Positions 1 through 7,470 of a stretch of DNA of 11,065 nt are shown here, one piece after another. Source of the DNA: Phycisphaerae bacterium (lineage in GTDB: Bacteria > Planctomycetota > Phycisphaerae > Phycisphaerales > SM1A02); NCBI GenBank assembly GCA_002591705.1, contig PAAB01000065.1, positions 8,436 to 19,500 on the forward strand, read 5' to 3'. A program made the position numbers and the translations under genes. The notes below the pieces were generated by a model. The model was not told the origin of the DNA. It worked only from the letters and a program-made list of their open reading frames with translations, and did not search any database. Numbering within the stretch: the first letter of the stretch is position 1; each line of letters begins with the position of its first letter.

Positions 1-1140
1 GTACTCCTCGTTCATCGTCCAGCAGAACACCGGAATGTCGCTGCCGTCGGTGATCAGATCGAACGGCTCCAGTGCGCCGATGCGCGAACTCAGATGCTTG
101 GCCACGTCCTGGCTGGTCTGGTGGATCCGGCGGTAGCCGTCCCGCCCGAGCATCAGGAAGTTGTAGTACTGCCCGAGAATCCGGTTGCCGGGCCGTGAGA
201 AGTTGATCGACAGATCGATCATGTCGCCACCGAGGTAGCTGACGTGGAAGATGAGCTCCTCGGGCAGGTCGTCCTTCTCGCGGAAGACGACCCAGCCGAC
301 GCCGGGATACACCAGCCCGTACTTGTGACCCGACGCGTTGATGGAGCGGACCCGGGGCAGTCGGAAGTCCCACACGATGTCGGGCTGGAGGAACGGCGCG
401 ACGAATCCGCCACTGGCTCCGTCGACGTGGATCGGGATGTCCAGGCCGGTCTCCTCCTGATGCCGATCCAGAGCCGTGGCCACTTCCTCGACCGGTTCGT
501 ACCGACCGTCGAAGGTGGATCCCATCACGACGACCACCCCGATGGTGTTCTCGTCCACGAGCTTCAGCGCCTCCTCGGCGTTGAGGGTGAAGCGATCACC
601 TTCGCAGGGGACCTCGCGGGCTTCCACGTCCCAGTAGCGGCAGAACTTGTGCCAGCACACCTGGACGTTTGCGCCCATGATCAGGTTCGGCTTGGCGGTC
701 GACTTGCCTTCCGCCTCCTGCTTGGCCCGCCACCGCCACTTCATGGCCATGCCGCCCAGCATGCAGGCTTCGCTGGAACCGATGGTCGAGGTGCCTACGG
801 CGTTCTCGTGATCCGGTGCGTTCCAGAGTTCCGCGACCATGCGCAGGCAGCGTCGCTCGATGTCCGCGGTCTGCGGATACTCGTCGCGATCGACCATGTT
901 CTTGTTGAGCGACTCCCCGAGCAGCTTGGAACCGTGCTCGTCCATCCAGGTGGTCACGAAGGTCGCAAGGTTCAGCACCGAGTACCCGTCCAAGGTCAGC
1001 TCGTCCTTGATCACCTGATAGGCGACATCGGGACGCATTCCCTCGTCGGCGATGCGGTACTTCGGAATCTCACGGGTGATGCCCCGCGCCGCGAAGGTGG
1101 GAAGCAGGACGGGATCGGATGCGGGCCTTGAGTCGCTCAT
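1..1140 (-). CDS. gadB: Glutamate decarboxylase, PLP-dependent (3' end beyond window)
   Basis: Cytoplasmic enzyme converting L-glutamate to GABA and CO2 with use of a proton, as in GABA metabolism and acid resistance. I translated the minus strand from the ATG at 1140: 380 residues are visible with no stop, and the gene runs off the left edge. The bacterial family is about 466 aa, so roughly 80-90 C-terminal residues are missing. Family signatures include GSSEACMLGGMAMKWRWR (121-138), HVDGASGGF (238-246; Asp240 should contact the PLP nitrogen), PDIVWDFRLPRV (253-264) and SGHKYG (270-275), where Lys273 should hold PLP. These match remembered E. coli GadB closely, although it has Ala where this protein has Gly241. 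An AGGAG ribosome site lies at 1148-1152, 7 nt before the ATG, which supports the start. It is divergent from the next gene, and no glutamate/GABA antiporter is visible nearby. Confidence 0.97.
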   Translation of the reverse strand, partial: MSDSRPASDPVLLPTFAARGITREIPKYRIADEGMRPDVAYQVIKDELTLDGYSVLNLATFVTTWMDEHGSKLLGESLNKNMVDRDEYPQTADIERRCLRMVAELWNAPDHENAVGTSTIGSSEACMLGGMAMKWRWRAKQEAEGKSTAKPNLIMGANVQVCWHKFCRYWDVEAREVPCEGDRFTLNAEEALKLVDENTIGVVVVMGSTFDGRYEPVEEVATALDRHQEETGLDIPIHVDGASGGFVAPFLQPDIVWDFRLPRVRSINASGHKYGLVYPGVGWVVFREKDDLPEELIFHVSYLGGDMIDLSINFSRPGNRILGQYYNFLMLGRDGYRRIHQTSQDVAKHLSSRIGALEPFDLITDGSDIPVFCWTMNEEY

Positions 1141-1257
1141 GGGTGTTCTCCTGGAATGAGGTGATACGATATACCAACCACGAATCGACCGGGCCCGGAT
1201 GCGGTCCCAAAATGAACGACACGCGTGATCAGCGACGCACGGACCGGATACCCGCAC
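1141..1257. promoter_or_regulatory. Divergent intergenic region between gad and the pyruvyl transferase gene
   Basis: This 117-bp gap must hold the promoters of both divergent genes. The minus strand has the gad Shine-Dalgarno (1148-1152) and an AT-rich patch at about 1162-1175 (plus strand gatacgatatacc), the only plausible -10-like sequence for gad. A perfect 10-bp palindrome, CCGGGCCCGG, lies at 1189-1198. No convincing -35 or operator was found, and no clear ribosome site precedes the plus-strand start. The promoter assignment is inference. Confidence 0.3.
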
Positions 1258-2199
1258 ATGAAGCTCCATTGGTGCGAACTCCCGCAGGGCAACTTCGGCG
1301 ACGACCTGAATCCATGGCTCTGGCCGAGGCTGCTGCCGGATCTCGAGGACGCGGCGGGGCCGGAGTTCGTCGGCATCGGCACGCTGCTGCATCGACGTCT
1401 GGAGCGGGAATCCGCCGATCGGGTCATCTTCTCGACCGGGGCCGGGTACTCCCGTCCGCCGCGCCTCTCGACTCGAAACCGGTTCTACGCCGTACGGGGA
1501 CCGCTGACGGCCCGGGCGTGCCGGCTGGATGCGGACCGCGCCGTGACCGATGGAGCCGCGCTGCTGCGCCTCGCCGGTCTCACCGGCGATCCGGCGGGGC
1601 CCGCGGGCTTCATGGCGAACCATCGCACCCTCGGCGGGGCCGACTGGAAGCAGGCGGCCGAATCGGCCGGACTTCACTGGATCAGTCCCCGACGTCCGGT
1701 CGAGGAGGTCTGCTCCGAGTTGTCGCGATGCAGCCTGCTGGTGACCGATGCCCTGCACGGTGCGATCGCCGCCGACACGCTGCGGGTGCCCTGGATACCG
1801 CTGCAGACCTATTCGTTCATTCTGCAGTTCAAGTGGCGGGACTGGTGCGCTTCGCTCGAGCTGGAACACGATCCCATACGAATGCCGCTCGTGTGGCAGG
1901 GGCCGCTGCCTGCAGGCCATCGCGTCAAGCACACCCTGCAGCGCGGAATCGCGTTGACGGGGCTCGGGCCGGAGCACTGGGCACGCAAACCACTGACCCG
2001 AGGCGATCACCGGGGAACGGAACTGCTGACGACGGCCCTGGCCGGGGCGATGCGCACACGACCACGGCTGAGCGACGTCGATGTGCTCGACCGGCGGGTG
2101 GATCTTCTCACCGAACGATTGTCCGAACTTGCCCGCGACTGCGGACTCGCGGCACCCGAGTTCGACGTGATCGCCCGGGACCTCCGGCCGCACTCTTGA
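1258..2199 (+). CDS. Polysaccharide pyruvyl transferase family protein (ExoV-like)
   Basis: A 313-aa soluble protein of the family that moves pyruvate from phosphoenolpyruvate to sugars of exopolysaccharides or cell-wall glycans, forming ketals. Visible family marks are GNFGDDLNPWLW (11-22) at the N-terminus, VGIGTLL (38-44), VRGPLTA (79-85), VTDGAALL (96-103) and VTDALHGAIAADTLRVPW (162-179). The C-terminal stretch 272-295 looks like a short helical or coiled segment. I chose ATG 1258 because family members start right at M-K-L-x-W. An upstream GTG at 1225 would add 11 residues of no family character. No clear Shine-Dalgarno precedes either start. No glycosyltransferase or polymer-export gene is adjacent, so the sugar substrate cannot be named. 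The family call is firm; the exact reaction is inferred. Confidence 0.9.
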   Translation: MKLHWCELPQGNFGDDLNPWLWPRLLPDLEDAAGPEFVGIGTLLHRRLERESADRVIFSTGAGYSRPPRLSTRNRFYAVRGPLTARACRLDADRAVTDGAALLRLAGLTGDPAGPAGFMANHRTLGGADWKQAAESAGLHWISPRRPVEEVCSELSRCSLLVTDALHGAIAADTLRVPWIPLQTYSFILQFKWRDWCASLELEHDPIRMPLVWQGPLPAGHRVKHTLQRGIALTGLGPEHWARKPLTRGDHRGTELLTTALAGAMRTRPRLSDVDVLDRRVDLLTERLSELARDCGLAAPEFDVIARDLRPHS

Positions 2200-2308
2200 A
2201 GATCCGTTCAACGGAACGTCCGCGTCATTGCTCGCAATCTGCGCAAAGTGACGGCACTTCGATGCAAAATGCAGACAACGGAATGCATCCACCGTTCTGC
2301 TGAATCGT

Positions 2309-3388
2309 ATGTTCAGACAGATGCATGTGTTTCACCACCTACCGTTGCTTGCTGCGACATTGCTCGCGGCGTCATCACTCGGTTCTTCGATCGACTACAT
2401 CGACAACGGCCGCGGACCGGTCGCCCTCCACATCCCGTCGGACTACGACGCGTCGGAGCCCCTGCCGCTGATCGTCGCCCTCCACGGCTACAACGACCCC
2501 GGCGTCGACGGCTACTTCGACTTCGTTCCCCAGGTCGACGAACGACGATTCCTGTACTGCGCGCCGGTGGGCACGGTGGACGCCTTCGGAAACTTCTTCT
2601 GGAACGGAACGGATGCCTGCTGCAACTTCCTGGGCAGCAACGTCGACGACTCGGGCTACCTCCGGCAGATCGTGGAACTGATCCAGGCCCAGTACGCCGT
2701 CGACGATCGCAGCATCCACTTCACCGGCATCTCCAACGGCGGATTCATGTCGTACCGGATGGCGTGCGACCACGCCGACCTGATCGCCTCGGTCGTGCCC
2801 CTCGCGGGTACGACCTACGAAGACCCCTCCGACTGCACCCCGCAGGAACCCGTTCACGTGCTGCACATCCACGGGACGTCGGATTCGACGATCCGGTACG
2901 ACGGCGGCTGCATCGTGTTCAGCTGCTACCCCGGCGCCGAGGAGTCGGTTTCGATGTGGACCGACTACAACGGCTGTGATTTCGTTCCCGCCGACGGTGG
3001 GCCCGCCTTCAACCTCGATTGGAGCGTCGGCGGGAACGAGACCACCCGCACCGTCTACGAGCAGGCGTGCGACGACGGCGTCACCGTCGAACTGTGGGAG
3101 ATGGCCGGTTCGGAGCACGTCCCCAACTTCCGCCGCGGCGGTGATCCCCGACTCGACAATCTCTACGCCAATCGGGTCATCGACTGGATGCTGGCCCACC
3201 GGAAACCCGGAGGCGATGTGCAGTGCCCCGCCGACCTCGACCGCAACGGCACGGTGGACATCGACGACCTCCTCTCGGTCCTGGCTCTCTGGGGAAGCGA
3301 CGATGTCGCCGGCGACGTGGATGCCGACGGCACGGTCGGGGTCGACGATCTGCTGCTGCTGGTCGAATCCTGGGGTACATGCCTCTGA
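2309..3388 (+). CDS. Secreted feruloyl esterase/PHB-depolymerase-type hydrolase with C-terminal dockerin-like tag
   Basis: A 359-aa exported alpha/beta hydrolase, probably cleaving ester bonds in plant or algal polysaccharide side chains or in polyesters. A signal peptide covers about residues 1-27 (hydrophobic LPLLAATLLAASSLG). Then come LHGYNDPG (58-65, oxyanion region), the nucleophile elbow TGISNGG (139-145, Ser142), HGTSD (188-192, probable Asp192) and GSEHVPN (267-273, probable His270), which together give a complete catalytic triad. Residues 306-358 form a dockerin/EF-hand-like tag with two calcium loops (D309-D311-N313-D317-D320 and D336-D338-D340-D347), ending W-G-T-C-L at the very C-terminus. 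Met5 (position 2321) is an alternative start; neither has a clear ribosome site. The next gene is a paralogous esterase in the same orientation. Substrate is unknown. Confidence 0.93.
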   Translation: MFRQMHVFHHLPLLAATLLAASSLGSSIDYIDNGRGPVALHIPSDYDASEPLPLIVALHGYNDPGVDGYFDFVPQVDERRFLYCAPVGTVDAFGNFFWNGTDACCNFLGSNVDDSGYLRQIVELIQAQYAVDDRSIHFTGISNGGFMSYRMACDHADLIASVVPLAGTTYEDPSDCTPQEPVHVLHIHGTSDSTIRYDGGCIVFSCYPGAEESVSMWTDYNGCDFVPADGGPAFNLDWSVGGNETTRTVYEQACDDGVTVELWEMAGSEHVPNFRRGGDPRLDNLYANRVIDWMLAHRKPGGDVQCPADLDRNGTVDIDDLLSVLALWGSDDVAGDVDADGTVGVDDLLLLVESWGTCL

Positions 3389-3492
3389 CCTCCAGCGTCT
3401 GGTAACCACCCTTTCGGGACGATCGGGCCTCATGATTTCACCGTTCCCGAGATGCCGCTGGCATGTCCCCCGAGTGGTCCTATGCTGGAGGG

Positions 3493-5157
3493 ATGAAATG
3501 TCTCGCCACCCTGTGCCTGTGCCTGCTCGCATCAACCGCCACGGGGCAGAACATCGACTTTCCGCACGACGGCCTGATCCGGCAGTACCGGCTCCACATT
3601 CCCGCGGACGCGCCGGACAACGCCCCCCTCGTCCTCGCGCTGCACGGCTACAGCGGCAACAACAACGAGATGATGAACAACTACGACTGGACCGAGCTCG
3701 CCGATGAGCGGGGCTTCGTCGTGGCGTTCCCCAACGGCACCCGGGACATGTGGAACAACCGGTTCTGGGACGTCGACTATGCGTTCCACAGCGGCTTCGA
3801 CATCGACGACGACGGCTTCCTCACCGCCATGGCCGTCCATCTGCAGACGGAGTACGGCCTCGATCCGGACCGCACCTTCGTGACGGGGTTCTCCAACGGA
3901 GCCGAGATGTGCTTCCAACTGGCGTGCCGCGAATCGGAGACCTTCATGGCCTTCGCGCCGGTGATCGGCATGATGCTGGACCCGCTGTTCAACAACTGCG
4001 AACCCGACGTCCTGCGACCGATCCTGTCCATGAACGGGACGGACGACGACGTCACGCTCTACGACGGCGACATGAACAACACCGGCGGCTGGGGCGCCTA
4101 CCGTTCGATCCCCGACACCATGGCCCTGTGGGCGAACATCCTGGGCGCGACCGGATTCGTCCGCACGCTGCTGCCCGACACCGATCCCACCGACGGCAGC
4201 ACGGTGCGACTGGATGTATACGGCGCCCCCCAGAGCGAACTTGAACTCTGGTACTACCTCATCGTCGGCGGCGGCCACGACTGGCCCGGCCAGTCGGGCA
4301 ACATGGACATCAACGCGACGGTGGAGGCCTGGAACTTCTTCGACGGCGTGGCCGGCGGCCCCTGCACCCCCGGCGACCTCGACGGCGATGCGACGGTCGG
4401 GGTCGGCGACCTGCTGCTGGTCATCTCCGAATGGAACGCGCCCTACGGCGTGGACGATCTCCTGACGGTGATCGGCGACTGGGGATCGGCCTGCGTGAGC
4501 CGCGGCGGCTGCTGCCTGCCCGACGGATCATGCCGGTACACCGACGACGAGGACTGCACCGAACTGGGCGGCGCGTGGCGAGGGGCCGGAACCTCCTGCG
4601 TCTCGTCCGCCTGCCCCGAGCTCGGCGCGTGCTGTCGCGACGACGGCACGTGCAGCGTCCTGCTCTCCGATGTGTGCATCGCCACGGGCGGTTCGTTCCG
4701 CGGACCGGACACCGACTGCGCGCAGGTCGACTGCAGCCTGATGTACAACGACGAATGCGTCGACGCCATGCCCGCCCTCGCGGGCGGCACCCCGTTCACC
4801 ACCGACGAGGCGACCGACAGCACGGATCTCTTCAATGATTCGCAGTGCGGCGGTTCGTACCTGGGCATCATGCACGCGGACGTCTGGTTCCGCTACGAAT
4901 CGGACTGCAACGGCACCCTGACCGTCAGCACCTGCAACAACGCGACGTTCGATACCGATCTCGTCGTGTACCGGGGCATCTGCGGCAGTCTCGTGCAGGT
5001 CGCCTGCAACGGCGACGACGACGACTGCAACGGGTTCACCTCGCAGGTCCAGTTGGCGGTGACGGCCGAGACGTCGTATCTGATCCGGATCGGCGGCTGG
5101 GAAGCGGGCGAACGCGGCACTGGCACCCTGCTGATCGAATGCGACGGCTCACGCTAG
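3493..5157 (+). CDS. Secreted esterase paralogue with internal dockerin-like module, Cys-rich repeats and PPC-like domain
   Basis: A 554-aa exported multidomain hydrolase. The signal peptide is about 1-18 (cleavage near STATG-Q). The esterase domain (about 20-287) has LHGYSGNNNE (50-59), TGFSNGA (131-137, nucleophile Ser134), NGTDD (181-185, Asp184) and GGGHDWPG (259-266, His262). A dockerin-like module follows at 291-334, with an intact first loop (D295-D297-D299-D306) but no second D-x-D-x-D-G loop. Next come two Cys-rich repeats with an exact 40-residue period (338-377, 378-417), then a beta-sandwich like pre-peptidase C-terminal domains (about 418-550). I chose ATG 3493 because MKCLATLCLC begins a proper signal peptide; GGAGGG touches it directly, unusually close for a Shine-Dalgarno. 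ATG 3463 would add 10 residues. It lies 104 bp after the first esterase and is convergent with the ABC exporter. Confidence 0.93.
   Translation: MKCLATLCLCLLASTATGQNIDFPHDGLIRQYRLHIPADAPDNAPLVLALHGYSGNNNEMMNNYDWTELADERGFVVAFPNGTRDMWNNRFWDVDYAFHSGFDIDDDGFLTAMAVHLQTEYGLDPDRTFVTGFSNGAEMCFQLACRESETFMAFAPVIGMMLDPLFNNCEPDVLRPILSMNGTDDDVTLYDGDMNNTGGWGAYRSIPDTMALWANILGATGFVRTLLPDTDPTDGSTVRLDVYGAPQSELELWYYLIVGGGHDWPGQSGNMDINATVEAWNFFDGVAGGPCTPGDLDGDATVGVGDLLLVISEWNAPYGVDDLLTVIGDWGSACVSRGGCCLPDGSCRYTDDEDCTELGGAWRGAGTSCVSSACPELGACCRDDGTCSVLLSDVCIATGGSFRGPDTDCAQVDCSLMYNDECVDAMPALAGGTPFTTDEATDSTDLFNDSQCGGSYLGIMHADVWFRYESDCNGTLTVSTCNNATFDTDLVVYRGICGSLVQVACNGDDDDCNGFTSQVQLAVTAETSYLIRIGGWEAGERGTGTLLIECDGSR
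4504..4743 (+). repeat. Two 120-bp coding repeats: Cys-rich G-x-C-C-x-x-D-G-x-C modules
   Basis: Residues 338-377 and 378-417 of the second esterase align without gaps. The cysteines at 340, 341, 347, 355, 369 and 374 recur at 380, 381, 387, 395, 409 and 414, a period of exactly 40 residues. The spacing is C-C-x5-C-x7-C-x13-C-x4-C, with G-G-x-(W/F)-R-G shared between the fourth and fifth Cys. Six cysteines per unit suggest three disulfides. I recall this module as common in Phycisphaerales secreted proteins; its function is not known to me. Confidence 0.88.
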
Positions 5158-5187
5158 ACCGCTACAGCCCCATCCCCGGATCGTCCT

Positions 5188-7185
5188 TCACCCCGCCGCC
5201 ACGTCCTCGCGGGACGGCGTTGGTCGCGCCGTCTGGGCGGCCACCATGTCACGGTACCAGTCGCTGGCCGCCAGCAGTTCCTCGTGGGTGCCCTGAGCGA
5301 TGCACCGCCCCTGCTCGAGCACCACGATCCGGTCCGCGTGACGGATCGTCGACAACCGGTGCGCGATGGCGAAGGTGGTCCGCCCGTGCAGGAGTCGATC
5401 GACCGAGGACTGGATGAGTCGCTCGCTGTGGGTGTCGAGGTTGCTGGTCGCCTCGTCGAGGATGAGGATGCGCGGATCGGCAAGCAGCGCCCTGGCAATG
5501 GCGATCCGCTGCCGCTGACCACCGGACAGGCGCACCCCGCGTTCACCGATGAGGGTGTCGAACCCGTGGGCGGTCGCTTCGATGAACTCGAGCGCATTGG
5601 CCGCCTCCGCCGCCCGGCGGATGTCGTCGGCCGAGATCTGGCGTCGGCCGAAGGCGATGTTGTCGCCGATGGTGCCGTCGAAGAGGAAGACATCCTGCTC
5701 GACGATGCCGATGAGGCTGCGGTACTGATCGAGGGGGATCCGCCGAAGATCGGTTCCGTCGAGTCGGATGCTGCCTTCGTCGGGATCGAAGAACCGGGCG
5801 ATCAGATTGCACAGCGTGGTCTTTCCGGCGCCGGAGGCGCCGATGAAGGCCACCAGCTGCCCGGGTTGGGCGGTGAAGCTCACCCCGCTGAGGACGGGCT
5901 GGCTGGATGATGGATACGAGAAGGAGACTCCGTCGACCTCCAGACGCCCGGCGATCGCTGCGCGATCGAGCGAAACGGCGTCGGCGGGATCGGGCAGTTC
6001 GCGCTGCTCCTCGAGCAGATCCATGACCCGATCCAGCCCGGCCAGATTGGTCTGGAAGGAGGTGGCGCTGGAGGCCAGGGTCTCGATGGGCCCCAGCAGC
6101 AGCAGCAGGTAGGTCAGGAACATCACCAGGTCCCCCACCGTGATCACGCCGTCGAGCACCTGCAGTCCTCCGTAGAACAGGAGCCCCGCGCTGGCCAGCG
6201 GAATGGCCAGCGCCCAGATCGTTTCGGTGATGCGCGACCACCACCACGCGTGGATCTCCTGTCGGGCCAGCATGTGGTTGCCGGAGGTGAATCGTCCCGA
6301 CTCCGTCCGGCTGCGACCGAAGGCACGGACCACGCGCATGCCGGAAAAGACTTCGGTGGCGTGGGCGTCGATGTTGGAGCGCTGGACGCGGATGTCGCGG
6401 TAGAGCGGTCGGATGCGATTGATCCAGATGCGGTGGGTGTACCACACCATGGGCAGGATGCAGAACGCACCCAGCAGCAAACGCCAGTCGGTGAAGGCCA
6501 GGATGATGAAGATCCCCACCAGCTGGATGACGGCCCGCCATGGGTTGTAGAGCAGCCCGAAGACCAGATCGGCGATGCCTCCCGCGTCCTCCCGGAGCAG
6601 GCTCGCGACGCCGCCGGAGCGCAGTTCACCGACCCGATCGAGGGGAAGTCGCACCGCGTGCTCGAACACCCGCTTGCGGACGCTCACGGCAATGATCCGA
6701 CTCGCCTTGGTCGCCTGCCATCGGCTGCACAGTGAGCACAGCACGCTGGCGAAGGCCACGACCACCAGCACGCACGCGATGATCAGCAGCAGTCGTCGGG
6801 GATCCCCGTCGGGATTCCAGGCGTCTGGCAGCCACCGGCCCAGCGACGGCGGCAAGGCCGTATCGGTGAAGGCGTAGTCGATGACCAGCTTGGTGGCCGC
6901 GGGCGGCAGCAGACCGAGGACGGTGCCCACCGTCAGCAGCCCCAAGGCGACGGTGATCGTCCATCGTCGTCGCCCCAGCATGGCCAGGAAGATCCGGAAG
7001 AGTTCGCCCGCGGAACGCGATCGCTTCATGCTCCGGGTCGTCCCGCGGTAGGTCATGTAGATCTGACCGTCGCGAGCCTGCCTTCGGCGCGACGACACGA
7101 ACGTGCGGTAGAGCGAGAAGCGAAGACTGCTGGATCCACGTTGCAGCGGCTGGTCGAGATGGGATTCGGGATCGTGGGACGACAT
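5188..7185 (-). CDS. ABC exporter, fused membrane and ATPase domains (MsbA-like half-transporter)
   Basis: A 665-aa inner-membrane ATP-driven exporter half that should work as a dimer; substrate (lipid, peptide or drug) is unknown. About six membrane helices are visible near residues 74-99, 131-153, 208-231, 234-251, 322-344 and 349-372. The nucleotide-binding domain has Walker A GASGAGKTT (449-457), Q-loop VEQD (Gln497), signature LSGGQ (553-557), Walker B ILILDE (Asp577, Glu578), D-loop SNLD and H-loop His609, all intact. The N-terminus is about 70 residues longer before the first helix than in 580-aa MsbA. I chose ATG 7185; Met44 (7056) and Met53 (7029) are alternatives, but SLYRTFV upstream looks like conserved protein. 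No start has a strong ribosome site. It is convergent with the esterase (30 bp between stops) and divergent from the next gene. Confidence 0.96.
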   Translation of the reverse strand: MSSHDPESHLDQPLQRGSSSLRFSLYRTFVSSRRRQARDGQIYMTYRGTTRSMKRSRSAGELFRIFLAMLGRRRWTITVALGLLTVGTVLGLLPPAATKLVIDYAFTDTALPPSLGRWLPDAWNPDGDPRRLLLIIACVLVVVAFASVLCSLCSRWQATKASRIIAVSVRKRVFEHAVRLPLDRVGELRSGGVASLLREDAGGIADLVFGLLYNPWRAVIQLVGIFIILAFTDWRLLLGAFCILPMVWYTHRIWINRIRPLYRDIRVQRSNIDAHATEVFSGMRVVRAFGRSRTESGRFTSGNHMLARQEIHAWWWSRITETIWALAIPLASAGLLFYGGLQVLDGVITVGDLVMFLTYLLLLLGPIETLASSATSFQTNLAGLDRVMDLLEEQRELPDPADAVSLDRAAIAGRLEVDGVSFSYPSSSQPVLSGVSFTAQPGQLVAFIGASGAGKTTLCNLIARFFDPDEGSIRLDGTDLRRIPLDQYRSLIGIVEQDVFLFDGTIGDNIAFGRRQISADDIRRAAEAANALEFIEATAHGFDTLIGERGVRLSGGQRQRIAIARALLADPRILILDEATSNLDTHSERLIQSSVDRLLHGRTTFAIAHRLSTIRHADRIVVLEQGRCIAQGTHEELLAASDWYRDMVAAQTARPTPSREDVAAG

Positions 7186-7470
7186 CGGGACGACATGGTA
7201 TCGCCGACGGGCATGTCCATGCGGTCCACGGCGAGATCGGTGTTGATCCACCGGCTGGACCCGGTGCTCCGACGACGTGCCAAAACGCAGTTCGCACCCC
7301 ACGAAAACCAGTGGAAATCACATTCCGATTTGAACGGAGCGATACGCGTCAGGAAGGCCGTTGGTTGAAAACCAATTCGTTTGACCGGCCTGCAAAGCAA
7401 CTCAATGGTGAATGCATCAAGGAGGAAACGGGTGACCACACCCGGGATTTCACAAAGGAGATATCCACCA
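7186..7470. promoter_or_regulatory. Divergent intergenic region with inverted repeat and doubled ribosome sites
   Basis: This 285-bp gap separates the ABC exporter from the His-rich dockerin gene and should carry both promoters. From about 7280 it is markedly more AT-rich than the surroundings. A perfect inverted repeat TTGGTT-GAA-AACCAA lies at 7361-7375 and could be a small operator or hairpin. Two Shine-Dalgarno sequences follow: AAGGAGG (7419-7425), 6 nt before an in-frame GTG at 7432, and AAAGGAG (7454-7460), 10 nt before ATG 7471. No confident -10/-35 pair could be assigned. Confidence 0.35.

Noticed and set aside
244..1131. Long plus-strand reading frame (295 aa) opposite the decarboxylase
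   Set aside because: It is antisense to a well-supported glutamate decarboxylase and its translation shows no family motif; long antisense frames are expected at this GC.
2203..2215. TCCGTT-C-AACGGA palindrome after the pyruvyl transferase stop as a terminator
   Set aside because: The loop would be one base and no T-run follows; too weak to call.
1119..2303. Plus-strand frame of 394 aa over the pyruvyl transferase gene
   Set aside because: Arg/Pro/Ala-rich shadow translation; the frame from 1258 carries all conserved motifs.
2375..3535. Minus-strand frame of 386 aa opposite the first esterase
   Set aside because: Val/Asp/Gly/Arg-rich antisense shadow without motifs; the plus strand has a full catalytic triad and signal peptide.
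5188..7185. ABC exporter as the dedicated secretion pump (type I secretion) for the tagged proteins
   Set aside because: All five tagged proteins have N-terminal Sec-type signals, the exporter is on the opposite strand, and no HlyD- or TolC-like partner is present.
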